39,372 bases of DNA from DATJGR01 sp035494855. GTDB taxonomy: Bacteria > Pseudomonadota > Gammaproteobacteria > Pseudomonadales > Azotimanducaceae. Numbering within the stretch: position 1 is the stretch's first letter; the number at the start of each line of letters is the position of its first letter. Location: NCBI GenBank assembly GCA_035494855.1, contig DATJGR010000143.1, forward strand, positions 1-39,372, read 5' to 3'. Below the pieces are notes generated by a model. It worked only from the letters and a program-made list of their open reading frames with translations, ran no database searches and had not been told where the DNA came from. Made by a program: the position numbers and the translations under genes. This document shows positions 8,973-17,516 of this stretch, piece after piece.

Positions 8973-9445
8973 AGTTCGTACAGGTTGTCCCAGTCGACCC
9001 AGCGTCGCCGTCCTAGGCCCTTGATCATCGAACGGCGTATCCGCGGATAGTGCACGACGTCATTCGGATTGCGCTCGCCCGCCATCAGATAGACGAGATC
9101 GCGATCGAACGGATTCGACAGCGTGTGTGCGGGCGACGGCGTGGCGAATCCCATGAAATCACCGGGCCCGACCTCGAACCGTTCGTCGCCGATGTCGGCG
9201 ATGCCGCGCCCCTCGAGCACGTACAGGAATTCTTCGTCGGCATCGTGGAAGTGGAATTGCGTGCTCTCACGGCCCGGCTCGAGTCGTACCACGTGTACGC
9301 CGATGCGCTGCATGCCGACGCGCGTACCGAGCGTGCGCGTGAGGCGCACCGCGTTGTCGTTGAACTGATGTTGGCTGCGCACCGGTTCGATCGCCTCGAT
9401 CGCGGCGGCGTTCAGCAGCGGCTTCGGCCGATCGCTCTGGCTCAT
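8969..9445 (-). CDS. Cupin-domain protein
   Basis: 158-aa single-domain cupin. The start at 9445 (MSQSDRPKP) is chosen because AGGAG lies about 10 bases upstream and the longer frame to 9640 has no protein-like character. Cupin motif 1 appears as HFHDADEEFLYVLEG, whose two His and Glu are metal ligands, and motif 2 as PGDFMGF followed by AHTLSNPFDRDLVYL, with the fourth His ligand. The sequence resembles small cupins that bind a sugar or keto-acid derivative, but no substrate can be inferred. Its stop overlaps the GTG start of the kinase-like gene by 4 bases, so the two products may act in one modification step. Confidence 0.88.
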   Translation of the reverse strand: MSQSDRPKPLLNAAAIEAIEPVRSQHQFNDNAVRLTRTLGTRVGMQRIGVHVVRLEPGRESTQFHFHDADEEFLYVLEGRGIADIGDERFEVGPGDFMGFATPSPAHTLSNPFDRDLVYLMAGERNPNDVVHYPRIRRSMIKGLGRRRWVDWDNLYEL

Positions 9446-9536
9446 CCTGAAACGTCTCCTGCGACGCGCTCTGCAAACAGATGTGGTGTAGCACGGCGGT
9501 CGCCGATGCAGCAAGGCGCATGGTTCGTGCGTTCGG

Positions 9537-10625
9537 TCAGCGTTGCGTACCCATGATCGCGTCGAACGCGGTGAGCAGGCGGTCGTTCTGTTGTGCGTCG
9601 CCCACCGTGATGCGCAGCTTGTCGTCGAGGCGAGGTGCATCGAAGTAGCGCACCAGAATGCCGCGCGCTTTCAACGCGGCATACAACTCTGCCGCGCCGT
9701 GTGTCCCCTCGATCGGCGGCGTGGCGAGCAGGAAATTGGTTTGCGACGGCGGCACCGTGAAGCCGCGCGAGCGAAGCGCGTCGCGCAAGCGGCGTCGCTC
9801 GCCGCGTACCTGTGCCCACGTGCTCGCCGCGTAATCGAGATCGGCGAACCCGGCGCACGCCACCGCCTGGGCGATCGCGTCGACGTTGTAGCTGTCGCGC
9901 GTCTTCGTCAGCATCGGCTCGATCAGGTTCGGCGAGCCGACGCCGTAGCCGAGACGCAGACCGGCGAGTGAATAACCTTTCGACAGCGTGCGCAGCAGCA
10001 ACACGTTGTCGAACGCGCGCACCATGTTGATCACGTCGTGTCGCAGAGACGGATCGACGAAGTCGACGTAGGCCTCGTCCACCAGCAGCACGCCGTCGAG
10101 TTCGTTTGCGATGTTGCCGATGGTATCGGCGTCGATCAGCACTCCAGTCGGTGCGTGCGGGTTGACGACGCAGACGAGGCGCGCGCCCAAGTCGTTCATC
10201 TGTTGCGCGAAATCGCGCGGCAGATCCCAGTCGTCGCTCAATGGTAGCGCCTTCACGTCGCAGCCCTGCACTTCCGCGAGCACCGAGTAGAGCGAGTAGC
10301 TCGGATCGGTGGTACCGAAGACGTCGCCGCTGTCGAGGAACGTGGTGAACGCCATCCTGAGCAGTTCGTCGCCGCCGTTGGTGACGATGACGCGTTCGAT
10401 CGACACGCCGTGTCGCGCGGCAGCGAGTGCGCGGAAGCGATCGGCCGTCGGTTGCGGGTAACGGCGCAACGCAGTCGCATCGAAGCTCTTCAGGGCCGCT
10501 CCCACGGCGGGGCTCGGCGGATACGGGTTCTCGTTCGTGTTCAGTTTGATGACATCGGCCGCGTCCGGCTGTTCGCCGTACGTGTAACCGTGCATCCGCC
10601 GGATGTTGTCGCGCTCGTACGACAT
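9537..10625 (-). CDS. hisC: Histidinol-phosphate aminotransferase-type PLP enzyme
   Basis: 362-aa fold-type I aminotransferase of the HisC family, which converts imidazole-acetol phosphate plus glutamate to histidinol phosphate. The start at 10625 (MSYERDNIRRM) lies 4 bp after the amidase stop; the longer frame reads back into that gene. Visible residues are LNTNENPYPPSP (28-39), the N155 region (NPHAPTG), D183/Y186 (VDEAYVDF), the PLP Lys in TLSKGYSLAG (K216) and RLGYG. No other his genes are nearby. The close linkage to a Nit-type amidase suggests a broader aromatic or amino-acid transaminase role is possible, because HisC paralogues with such roles are common. Confidence 0.88.
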   Translation of the reverse strand: MSYERDNIRRMHGYTYGEQPDAADVIKLNTNENPYPPSPAVGAALKSFDATALRRYPQPTADRFRALAAARHGVSIERVIVTNGGDELLRMAFTTFLDSGDVFGTTDPSYSLYSVLAEVQGCDVKALPLSDDWDLPRDFAQQMNDLGARLVCVVNPHAPTGVLIDADTIGNIANELDGVLLVDEAYVDFVDPSLRHDVINMVRAFDNVLLLRTLSKGYSLAGLRLGYGVGSPNLIEPMLTKTRDSYNVDAIAQAVACAGFADLDYAASTWAQVRGERRRLRDALRSRGFTVPPSQTNFLLATPPIEGTHGAAELYAALKARGILVRYFDAPRLDDKLRITVGDAQQNDRLLTAFDAIMGTQR

Positions 10626-10629
10626 CGGG

Positions 10630-11436
10630 TCAGCGAAGGCGGCGGTGTTCGAGGCTCGGCAACCGCTGGCGCGCGCCGGTAACCGCCGACATTTCGAGGT
10701 CTGCAACGGCGACGCCATCGCCTTCGCCGCACTCGGCGATGACACAACCCCACGGATCGACGATCAGGGCGTGGCCGTACGACGTCCGCGTCCCGTGGTG
10801 ATTGCCCCACTGCGCGGGCGCGAGTACGTACGCCTGACATTCGATCGCGCGCGCGCGCAGCAGCACGTGCCAGTGATCTTTGCCGGTGGACAGCGTGAAC
10901 GCAGACGGCATCGTCAGCGCCACCGCCCCCTTGTCGACCAGTTGCTGGTACAACTCTGGGAATCGCATGTCGTAGCAGATGCTCAGGCCGAGCGTGCCGA
11001 ACGGCGTCTGGGTTACCACCGTTTCGCACCCGGGCAACGTCTTGTCCGACTCCTTCAGCCGCGTGCCGTCCGGAAGATCGACGTCGAACAGGTGGATCTT
11101 GCGATAAAGCGCCGCGATGGTGCCGTCGGGCTTCAGATGCACGCAGGTGTTGTAGGTCTTTCCTTTATCGTTCGAGCGTTCATGAAAACCGCCCAGCACG
11201 AGGTGGATGCGATGCTTCGACGCGAGCGCCTGGCAGCGCGCGAGGATGGGTCCGCCAGCCGGCAGCGGCTCGGTGATCTCCTGCTTCTGTGCATCGGGGC
11301 CGATGAATGCGAAGGCTTCCGGCAGCAGCACGCACACGGCGCCGCGTTCTACGGCTTTCGCCGTCATCCGTTCGACCGATTCGAGATTGGCGGCGACGTC
11401 GGGCGTCGAACGCATTTGAACCACGGCGGTGCGCAT
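10630..11436 (-). CDS. Carbon-nitrogen hydrolase, Nit1/deaminated-glutathione-amidase type
   Basis: 268-aa nitrilase-superfamily amidase. The Glu-Lys-Cys triad is readable: E40 in LLPEAFAF, K113 in YRKIHLFDV and C154 in SICYDMRFPEL. The context CYDMRFPELYQ and the motif RKIHLFDVDLPDG are typical of the Nit1/NitFhit branch, whose members hydrolyse deaminated glutathione, a transaminase side product. Length matches the family (about 265-285 aa). It lies immediately upstream of hisC on the same strand with 4 bp between genes, so it is probably co-transcribed. This fits the idea that Nit amidases repair products of promiscuous aminotransferases, although that functional link is only inferred. No strong ribosome-binding site precedes the ATG. 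Confidence 0.92.
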   Translation of the reverse strand: MRTAVVQMRSTPDVAANLESVERMTAKAVERGAVCVLLPEAFAFIGPDAQKQEITEPLPAGGPILARCQALASKHRIHLVLGGFHERSNDKGKTYNTCVHLKPDGTIAALYRKIHLFDVDLPDGTRLKESDKTLPGCETVVTQTPFGTLGLSICYDMRFPELYQQLVDKGAVALTMPSAFTLSTGKDHWHVLLRARAIECQAYVLAPAQWGNHHGTRTSYGHALIVDPWGCVIAECGEGDGVAVADLEMSAVTGARQRLPSLEHRRLR

Positions 11437-11638
11437 CGGAAGGCTCTGGGCGGCGATTGGCGCATGCTCGGCGTTTGCACAACGCCGGTCAATCTCCTGT
11501 CAGCGCACGGGTTCCGACAGGACGCCGTGCACCTTCGCGAGCAGCAGATCCGATTCGATCCGCTTCACCGATACCGCGCGAGCGCGCGGTCGTCAGCAAC
11601 GAAGAACACCTCTAGATCGTCGTCGGCCAAGCTCGCTT

Positions 11639-12835
11639 CTACAACTCGGGCTGGGTGCACGCGACGGGATGACCCAGGTAATCCTCGATTGCACTGAGAT
11701 TGAAGGCGTCGTCTTCGGAGATGAAGCTGATGGAAATGCCAGTGGCGCCGGCGCGGCCGGTGCGGCCGATGCGATGCACGTAGTCTTCAGGATCTTCGGG
11801 CAGATCGAAGTTGATCACGTGGCTGACGTCGTCGACATGGATGCCGCGTCCGGCAACGTCGGTTGCGACGAGCACGCGGATCTTGCCCTGTTTGAAACGA
11901 TCGAGTGTGGTCAGTCGTTTTCGCTGCGGCACTTCGCCCGACAGCATTTCGCACGAAACGTTCTTCTTGCGCAGATACTCGTGCAGGTTGCGCGTGGAGT
12001 CGCGCCGGTTCGCGAATACCATGACGCGCGACAGCGCCTTAGCCTCCACCATCTCCGCGAGCAATTTGCCTTTGTTCTCTGCGGCGACGAGCCAGAACTT
12101 CTGCTCGACCGAATCCACTGCGACGTTTTCGGGCTCGATCGCGACGTGCACCGGATCGAGCGTCCACGACGTGGCGAGGCGCATGACGTCGTCATTGAAC
12201 GTCGCGCTGAAGAACAACGTCTGGCGTTCGCGCTTGTGCGGCGTCTTGTAGACGATGCGGCGCACGTCGGGAATGAAACCCATGTCGAGCATTCGGTCGG
12301 CTTCGTCGATCACCAGTACTTCCACACGGCTGAGGTCGATGACGCGCCGGTTGATGAAGTCGAGAAGTCGCCCGGGCGTCGCCACGAGGATGTCTACGGG
12401 ACCTTCGGTCAACTGAAGGCGCTGTTTGTTGAAGTCCATGCCGCCGACGACGCTGACGACGACGGTGTCCATGTATTTCGCGAGATCGCGTCCGTCCTGT
12501 TCGATCTGGATCGCAAGTTCCCTCGTTGGGGCGAGCACCAGCGCGCGCGGAGTTCCGGGCGGATTGGCGGGCGATTTCGGGTTCTCCCACTGTCGCGCCA
12601 GGATCGTCACGAGAAACGCGGCGGTCTTGCCGGTGCCCGTTTGCGCCTGACCGGTCACGTCGTAGTCGGCGAGGCTGTACGGCAGCACCTCGCTCTGAAT
12701 CGGCGTGCAGTATTCGAAGCCCAGATCGGCGATGGCATGCATGACGGGCAGCGGCAGGGCGAAGTCGTGAAAACGGTCGTGGTCCTCCACCTGTGGGACC
12801 GGGAATTGATCGAGTGTCCAGGCTGAATCCGTCAA
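11639..12835 (-). CDS. rhlB: DEAD-box ATP-dependent RNA helicase, RhlB type
   Basis: 398-aa DEAD-box helicase. All family motifs are present: the Q motif in CTPIQ (Q45), AQTGTGKT (K70), PTRELAIQ, TPGRLLDF, DEAD (177-180), SAT (210-212), VATDVAGRGIHVDDV and HRIGRTGRAG. The N-terminus (FALPLPVMHAIADLGFEYCTPIQ) matches RhlB, which works with RNase E in the RNA degradosome. The protein ends soon after the second RecA domain and lacks a long basic tail. I place the start at a TTG at 12835 because GGAG lies 5 bases upstream; the in-frame ATG at 12919 would require overlap with the upstream aminotransferase. The start is therefore less certain than the product. Confidence 0.92.
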   Translation of the reverse strand: MTDSAWTLDQFPVPQVEDHDRFHDFALPLPVMHAIADLGFEYCTPIQSEVLPYSLADYDVTGQAQTGTGKTAAFLVTILARQWENPKSPANPPGTPRALVLAPTRELAIQIEQDGRDLAKYMDTVVVSVVGGMDFNKQRLQLTEGPVDILVATPGRLLDFINRRVIDLSRVEVLVIDEADRMLDMGFIPDVRRIVYKTPHKRERQTLFFSATFNDDVMRLATSWTLDPVHVAIEPENVAVDSVEQKFWLVAAENKGKLLAEMVEAKALSRVMVFANRRDSTRNLHEYLRKKNVSCEMLSGEVPQRKRLTTLDRFKQGKIRVLVATDVAGRGIHVDDVSHVINFDLPEDPEDYVHRIGRTGRAGATGISISFISEDDAFNLSAIEDYLGHPVACTQPEL

Positions 12836-12851
12836 AGGGTGCTCCGGGTGG

Positions 12852-14144
12852 TCATGAGGCGAGACGCCGCGCGAGTATCTGCTCGATGCTCTCGAGTTCC
12901 ACGCAGAGTACGAATACATCAGTCGCCGCCTCTACGTCGGCGAGACGCGGATAGGTCGGCGCGATGCGGATGTTGGAGTCGTTCGGATCGACTCCGTATG
13001 GGAAGGTTGCGCCTGCGGGCGTCAACGTCACGCCGATCGCGCGCGCCCGCGCGACCACGCGTTGTGCAATGCCCGGCAAGGTGTCGAGCGAAATGAAGTA
13101 GCCCCCTTTCGGATGCGTCCACGTCGCGACCCCGAGTTCGCCGAGCGACTGGTCGAGTCGCTCCAGCACGGCCTGGAATTTCGGCCGGATGAGCGCGGCG
13201 TGCTGTTGCATGTGCTGTGCGATGCGGCCTTCGAGAAAACGTACATGCCGCAACTGATTGATCTTGTCAGGGCCGATCGTCATGGTGCTCATGTGCTTTT
13301 CGAGCGACTTGACCACCACCGGCGAACTGGAGAGAAACGCGACGCCTGCGCCGGCGAAGGTGATTTTGGACGTAGACGTGAATTGCACGATGTTGTCGTC
13401 GGTGCCTGCTGCGATCGACAACGGCGCGATGTTTGCGAGTTTGGGGCTCGGTTGTTCGAGATCGTGAACCGCGTATGCGTTGTCCCACATCACGAGGAAA
13501 TGCGCCGCTGCGCGCTTCGGCAGCTGCGCGATGCGCGCCACCACGGCGTCGGAGTAAACGCAGCCGGTCGGGTTCGAATATTTCGGCACGCACCAGATGC
13601 CCTTGATGCTGGGATCCGCCGCGAGGCGCGCTTCGACCGCATCCATGTCGGGACCGTGCTCGGTCATCGGTACGGCGATCATTTCGATGTCGAGCGATTC
13701 GCAGATCGCGAAGTGCCGGTCGTAGCCTGGCACCGGGCACACAAACCTGACCTTCGTGTGCGTTTCGCGTTGCCACGCGCTGCCTGCGCCCCAAAGCCCG
13801 ACGCGCAGCGCGGCATCGACCACGAGTTGCATCAGGGCGAGACTGGAATTGCCCCCGGCAATCACTCGATCGGGCGTCGTGTCGAGCATCTGTGCGCCGA
13901 GTGCCCGCGCTTCCGGAATTCCCAGCAGTCCGCCGTAGTTGCGCGCGTCCGTTCCATCTTTCAGCCGATAGTCGCCGCGCAGAATTCCGTCGAGCGCATT
14001 GGATAAATCGAGCTGGTCCGCCGCGGGCTTGCCCCGCGTGAGGTCGAGCGAGAGGCCGGCCGCCTTCAACTGATCGAGCCGCGCGTCGAGTTCGCGCAGC
14101 CGCGCTTTGAGCTGCTCGGTGGTCCGCTGCGTCAGCGCGGTCAT
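12852..14144 (-). CDS. Aspartate aminotransferase-like PLP enzyme (MocR-type aminotransferase family without DNA-binding domain)
   Basis: 430-aa fold-type I aminotransferase of the divergent class containing actinobacterial aspartate aminotransferases (subgroup 1c, PF12897-like). PLP contacts are visible: N191 in SNPTGCVYS, D221/Y224 in WDNAYAVHDL and the Schiff-base Lys in STSKITFAGAG (K260). LDLTRGKP near residue 34 is the family's substrate-binding start. The start at 14144 overlaps the argC stop as ATGA, so translation is probably coupled to argC. If it is an aspartate/glutamate transaminase, the coupling would link nitrogen donation to arginine synthesis, but acetylornithine aminotransferase activity is not supported by the family. 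Annotation as 2-aminoadipate or valine transaminase is possible. Confidence 0.88.
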   Translation of the reverse strand: MTALTQRTTEQLKARLRELDARLDQLKAAGLSLDLTRGKPAADQLDLSNALDGILRGDYRLKDGTDARNYGGLLGIPEARALGAQMLDTTPDRVIAGGNSSLALMQLVVDAALRVGLWGAGSAWQRETHTKVRFVCPVPGYDRHFAICESLDIEMIAVPMTEHGPDMDAVEARLAADPSIKGIWCVPKYSNPTGCVYSDAVVARIAQLPKRAAAHFLVMWDNAYAVHDLEQPSPKLANIAPLSIAAGTDDNIVQFTSTSKITFAGAGVAFLSSSPVVVKSLEKHMSTMTIGPDKINQLRHVRFLEGRIAQHMQQHAALIRPKFQAVLERLDQSLGELGVATWTHPKGGYFISLDTLPGIAQRVVARARAIGVTLTPAGATFPYGVDPNDSNIRIAPTYPRLADVEAATDVFVLCVELESIEQILARRLAS

Positions 14145-15094
14145 ACCGTGAGTCCGTTCAGTTCGTCGACGCCGAGCATCAGGTTCAGGCATTGCGCTGC
14201 AGCGCCGGACGCGCCTTTTCCGAGATTGTCGTAGCGGCTGACGAGCAGCGTGTGCGTGTCGTTGCCGAACACCATCAGATCGATTCGGTTTGTGTCATTC
14301 GCTGCGATTGGCGACAGGTAGCCGCCATCGAGCGCGGCTTCCGCGCCGAGCGGCAGAACATTCACGCAGCGCTCGTCGGCATAGCGCTCGCTCAGCAACG
14401 CGTGCACGTCGGACGGGCTCGCCCCGTTCAGAAACGCGTTCGCCAGCGGCACGTGCACGAGCATGCCTTTGTAGTAATGACCGACGATCGGCGTGAACAA
14501 CGGTCGCGCGCGGCTGCCGGAGTAGCAGTGCATCTCGGCAACGTGTTTGTGCTGCAGGTTCAAACCGTACGTCATCGGCGGGCGCACGCCCGCGATGCCC
14601 ACCGATTCCGCCTGGCGATAGCGCTCGATCATCGGGCGTCCGCCCCCTGAATAGCCGGAGATCGCGTGCACCGACAGCGGCTGCGCGGCGGACAGCACGC
14701 TGGCGTCGATCAGCGGGCGGACGCTGAGGATGAAACCGGTGGGATAGCAACCCGGTACCGATACACGATTCGCCGCTCGGATCGAGTCGCGCTGCTCTGG
14801 GGTCAACTCCGGCAGGCCGTACACCCAATCCGGTGCGACGCGATGCGCGGAACTCGCGTCGAGCACGCGCGCAGCCCCGTTGCCAAGCAACGCAACCGCC
14901 TCTTTTGCCGCCACGTCCGGCAGGCACAGCACGACGATGTCGGCCTCGCTAAGATAAGCCTGACGGCGCGCAGGATTCTTGCGCTCGACGTCGTCGATTT
15001 CGAGCAGATCGATGTCGCTCCGTGCCTTCATGCGCGCAGCCATTTCGAGGCCGGTCGTCCCGGCCTGACCATCGATGAAGACCTTGTATTTCAC
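14141..15094 (-). CDS. argC: N-acetyl-gamma-glutamyl-phosphate reductase, short (type 2) form
   Basis: 317-aa NADPH-dependent reductase of arginine biosynthesis, converting N-acetylglutamyl phosphate to the semialdehyde. The N-terminus KVFIDGQAGTTGLEM carries the dinucleotide-binding loop and marks the short type 2 ArgC class (about 310 aa versus about 340 for type 1). The catalytic Cys lies in SVPGCYPTG (C116), and HVPLANAFLNG and DTNRIDLMVFGND follow. No other arginine genes are in the window. It is first of a coupled pair with the downstream aminotransferase (ATGA overlap). Upstream, the 76 bp between 15095 and 15170 contain a short GCCAC/GTGGC inverted repeat next to a weak TAAGAT -10-like element. 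Confidence 0.94.
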   Translation of the reverse strand: MKYKVFIDGQAGTTGLEMAARMKARSDIDLLEIDDVERKNPARRQAYLSEADIVVLCLPDVAAKEAVALLGNGAARVLDASSAHRVAPDWVYGLPELTPEQRDSIRAANRVSVPGCYPTGFILSVRPLIDASVLSAAQPLSVHAISGYSGGGRPMIERYRQAESVGIAGVRPPMTYGLNLQHKHVAEMHCYSGSRARPLFTPIVGHYYKGMLVHVPLANAFLNGASPSDVHALLSERYADERCVNVLPLGAEAALDGGYLSPIAANDTNRIDLMVFGNDTHTLLVSRYDNLGKGASGAAAQCLNLMLGVDELNGLTV

Positions 15095-15170
15095 GGCCGT
15101 GGGCCTGCGAGAAAACTGCGTATCTTAGCCACTCGGGCAGGTGGCCGAAAGGAGCAGAGTCGCGGGCGGG

Positions 15171-16016
15171 TCAGGTGAGACGGCGCCAGGTCTGCCTGAC
15201 CAGTCCCCACGCCACAACGAGAAAACCGAGGGGCAGTATCAGCGTTTCGATGACGTAGACGACGATCAGGTTGACCACCTGCTCTACGGCCTCTTCGACG
15301 TCGAGGCGCAGTCGCGTCAGCCGATTCTCGACGTCGAGCGCCTGTTTCTGGTCGTCGATGAACTTGTTCAGGCGCTCCAGCACCGAGTCGGTCGACGTTC
15401 CCGGTACGGGTGCGGCGTCGGTCGTCGATTCGATCTTGGTTCGGGTTTGCGAAAGGAAGTCGACCGCGGCTTCCTCGCGCTGCGTCAGGAAGTGTTCGTT
15501 CACGTATCCGGTACCGAGCGTCGCTACGACGATGGCGAACCGCGCGAACAGCACGGTCGCAGCGAGGCGCAGCACCGCCGACCGCGCCGCGGCCCCGCGT
15601 TGGTTCGGCCACCACAGCGCGGCAACGGCAAGCATCACGACCACCGACAGTACGACGTTGACGGCAGTGGTCGCGAACATGTCGCCGAGCATGATCTGCA
15701 CGCCGAGCGACGTGGCCGCGAGCAGGGTGAGCCACGAGAACTGTTCGACGAGATCGTTCAGCGGATCGAGGATCTCGCCCGCCGAGATGACCACGCCGAC
15801 ACCGGCCGGTTCGAATGCGAGTTGAGTGCCTTGCGCGACCGAGATGACCCCGTTCAGCGTCCGGGTCAGCGCGAAGGTGACGAGCGCGCGTTTCAACGCG
15901 GCGTGCGTCCGTTCCGATGCGGCTTCGTCGAGCGCACCCCACCAGGAGAGTCCGACCGCGCAAACCAGCAGCACCGTACCTGCAGCAGTGCCGAACGAAC
16001 GCGCGGAGATCGCCAC
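15171..16016 (-). CDS. Multi-pass membrane protein of unknown function
   Basis: 281-aa protein I do not recognise. The GTG start at 16016 shares one base with the stop of the upstream gene (TAGTG), indicating translational coupling. The first about 20 residues form a hydrophobic segment (AAGTVLLVCAVGLSWW). Further hydrophobic stretches lie around FSWLTLLAATSLGVQIML, VVLSVVVMLAVAALWW, LRLAATVLFARFAIVVATL and VVNLIVVYVIETLILPLGFL, giving about five membrane passes. Between the last two is a charged, coiled-coil-like stretch with TDSVLERLNKFIDDQKQALD and many Arg/Glu. A C-terminal basic tail follows. It may form a small complex with its coupled neighbour, but no catalytic motif is visible. Confidence 0.75.
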   Translation of the reverse strand: MAISARSFGTAAGTVLLVCAVGLSWWGALDEAASERTHAALKRALVTFALTRTLNGVISVAQGTQLAFEPAGVGVVISAGEILDPLNDLVEQFSWLTLLAATSLGVQIMLGDMFATTAVNVVLSVVVMLAVAALWWPNQRGAAARSAVLRLAATVLFARFAIVVATLGTGYVNEHFLTQREEAAVDFLSQTRTKIESTTDAAPVPGTSTDSVLERLNKFIDDQKQALDVENRLTRLRLDVEEAVEQVVNLIVVYVIETLILPLGFLVVAWGLVRQTWRRLT

Positions 16017-16618
16017 TACGAAGCGTTTTTGCGCTGGGTGATGAACAGGCTTTCGAGCTTTTCCACGACCGCGTTGCGGATGTTGGTGCGGTCGAGTTCG
16101 GAACGCTCGGCGAGTGCGCCGAGTTTCACGCGATGCAGGTGCAGGACGGGCCACGATTCCTCGAAACCACGCAGATCGCCTTTCGCGAGCACCGGCAGAA
16201 ACGGGTCGTTAGCGGGTCGGTTGCGCATGAGCGCTCGCATGCCATCCTCGAACGGAATGCGGCGGTCGCCGAGGCTGCGATCTTTTCTCACGTTGGCGAG
16301 GTACAGCCCCTGCTCGTTGATGAGCTCGCCGGGAATGATGTACAGGCCGGTCATCAGCACCGCTTCGGTGACGACGCCGCTGAACGTATCGTGGAACGCC
16401 GCCGGGTCCGGAAGGATCACCATCTTGCGGTGATACTCCCGCGGAAAATAAATGTTGTACGTGCTGTAGAGCTTCTCGACGGAGGCGGAGTAGACGCACA
16501 ACGTCGTTTCGAACTGCATGATGAAATCGATGGCGCGCTCGCGGTCGATGCCTTCCCCCAGATCCCAGGCCAGGTCTGGATTGGCGGGAAGTATGGTGTT
16601 GTCCATTCCGGATCCCAT
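16016..16618 (-). CDS. Conserved-looking soluble protein of unknown function, coupled to a membrane protein
   Basis: 200-aa protein with no family I recognise. It has no signal peptide or membrane segment. Aromatic-rich stretches such as SVEKLYSTYNIYFPREYHRK and a strongly charged C-terminus (SELDRTNIRNAVVEKLESLF) suggest a folded, mostly helical cytoplasmic protein. The ATG at 16618 has GAGGAG only 3-4 bases upstream; the ATG at 16606 (MDNTILP) is an alternative start. Its stop overlaps the start of the downstream membrane protein, so both are probably made together. Its relation to the surrounding argC and DUF1295 genes is unclear. Confidence 0.72.
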   Translation of the reverse strand: MGSGMDNTILPANPDLAWDLGEGIDRERAIDFIMQFETTLCVYSASVEKLYSTYNIYFPREYHRKMVILPDPAAFHDTFSGVVTEAVLMTGLYIIPGELINEQGLYLANVRKDRSLGDRRIPFEDGMRALMRNRPANDPFLPVLAKGDLRGFEESWPVLHLHRVKLGALAERSELDRTNIRNAVVEKLESLFITQRKNAS

Positions 16619-16684
16619 TCGCTCCTCGCAGAATCACTCGCCGACGGCGGCGGTGCGGCGCATTTTGCGCGCCATTGTACGCGA

Positions 16685-17479
16685 CTACCGGGTTGTGTCG
16701 TCAGCTACTCCGACGGGGCGCCCCGGAAAGAATGCGTTGGTGCGCGCGACGTACTCCGCGTAACCGGGACGTCGCTTGACCAACCCCCGCTCAATGACTT
16801 CGTTGGAGATGTTCAGAAATACCAGCGTCATCGCCAGCGGTCCGATGACCGACCACCACGTGACGCCGCTGAACGTGAGGATTCCCAGTCCCCACCATTG
16901 CAGGGCGTCGCCGAAATAGTTCGGGTGTCGGGTGTAGAACCAGAGGCCGTCCTGCATCACCGCACCAAGGTTCTGCGGGTCGTTGCGGAAACGGGTGAGC
17001 TGAACGTCGGCTGTCGCTTCGATGAAGAAGCCCGCGAGCCAGATCGGCAGCCCGATCCAGTTGATCAGAAATGGTGCATCCGTTACGCGGAATGCCGCGA
17101 CGATGGGAGTCGCGACGACCAATGCGATCGCGCCCTGCAATAAATAGACGCGATAGAAGGTTTTCAGCCACCACAACTCGCCTCCATGAGAGCGCCACAG
17201 TCGGTAGCGGACGTCTTCACCTTTACCGAAGTTGCGCGCCGCGAGGTGAAACGCAAGCCGCAGGCCCCAGGCGGTGACGAGAAACACGACCAGCAGGTGT
17301 TTGAATCCGGCCGAGTGCACGGTTGCAGAGAGCAGTACCCATGCGATCGCGATGAACAGGGGTCCCCAGAAGACGTCGATGATGCTCGCGTCGCGGAGTG
17401 CGACGCTGACCATCCACAGTAGGGTGACCATCGCCAGTACGGCGACGGCGGCGCAACCGTAGAGCTCCAGAGTTCCCAT
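16685..17479 (-). CDS. DUF1295 membrane protein, steroid 5-alpha-reductase-like fold
   Basis: 264-aa polytopic membrane protein of the DUF1295 family, related to the C-terminal domain of steroid 5-alpha reductases and isoprenylcysteine methyltransferases. The conserved core GLWFYTRHPNYFGD with a following WWG is present; it binds NADPH in the reductase branch. The pattern RLWRSHGGELWWLKTFYRVYLLQG earlier in the protein is also typical of DUF1295. About seven hydrophobic segments cover most of the length. Given the acyl-CoA and possible steroid-related genes in the window, a lipid or steroid double-bond reductase is attractive, but DUF1295 proteins are widespread and mostly uncharacterised, so this remains inference. 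Confidence 0.88.
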   Translation of the reverse strand: MGTLELYGCAAVAVLAMVTLLWMVSVALRDASIIDVFWGPLFIAIAWVLLSATVHSAGFKHLLVVFLVTAWGLRLAFHLAARNFGKGEDVRYRLWRSHGGELWWLKTFYRVYLLQGAIALVVATPIVAAFRVTDAPFLINWIGLPIWLAGFFIEATADVQLTRFRNDPQNLGAVMQDGLWFYTRHPNYFGDALQWWGLGILTFSGVTWWSVIGPLAMTLVFLNISNEVIERGLVKRRPGYAEYVARTNAFFPGRPVGVADDTTR

Positions 17480-17516
17480 TGTGGCCTCCCAACGGAACGA
17501 TCAGGTGGTGAGAGCC

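Noticed and set aside
11437..11638. Short minus-strand frames between rhlB and the amidase gene, one ending FFVADDRALARYR and one reading VKRIESDLLLAKVHGV
   Set aside because: They look somewhat protein-like but are in different frames, at most about 25 residues each outside rhlB, with no clear starts; could be a gene remnant but this cannot be supported.
15095..15170. tRNA-like D-arm text (GCCCGAGTGGCTAAG) on the minus strand before argC
   Set aside because: No acceptor stem, anticodon arm or T-arm can be drawn in the 76 bp available; probably a small inverted repeat.
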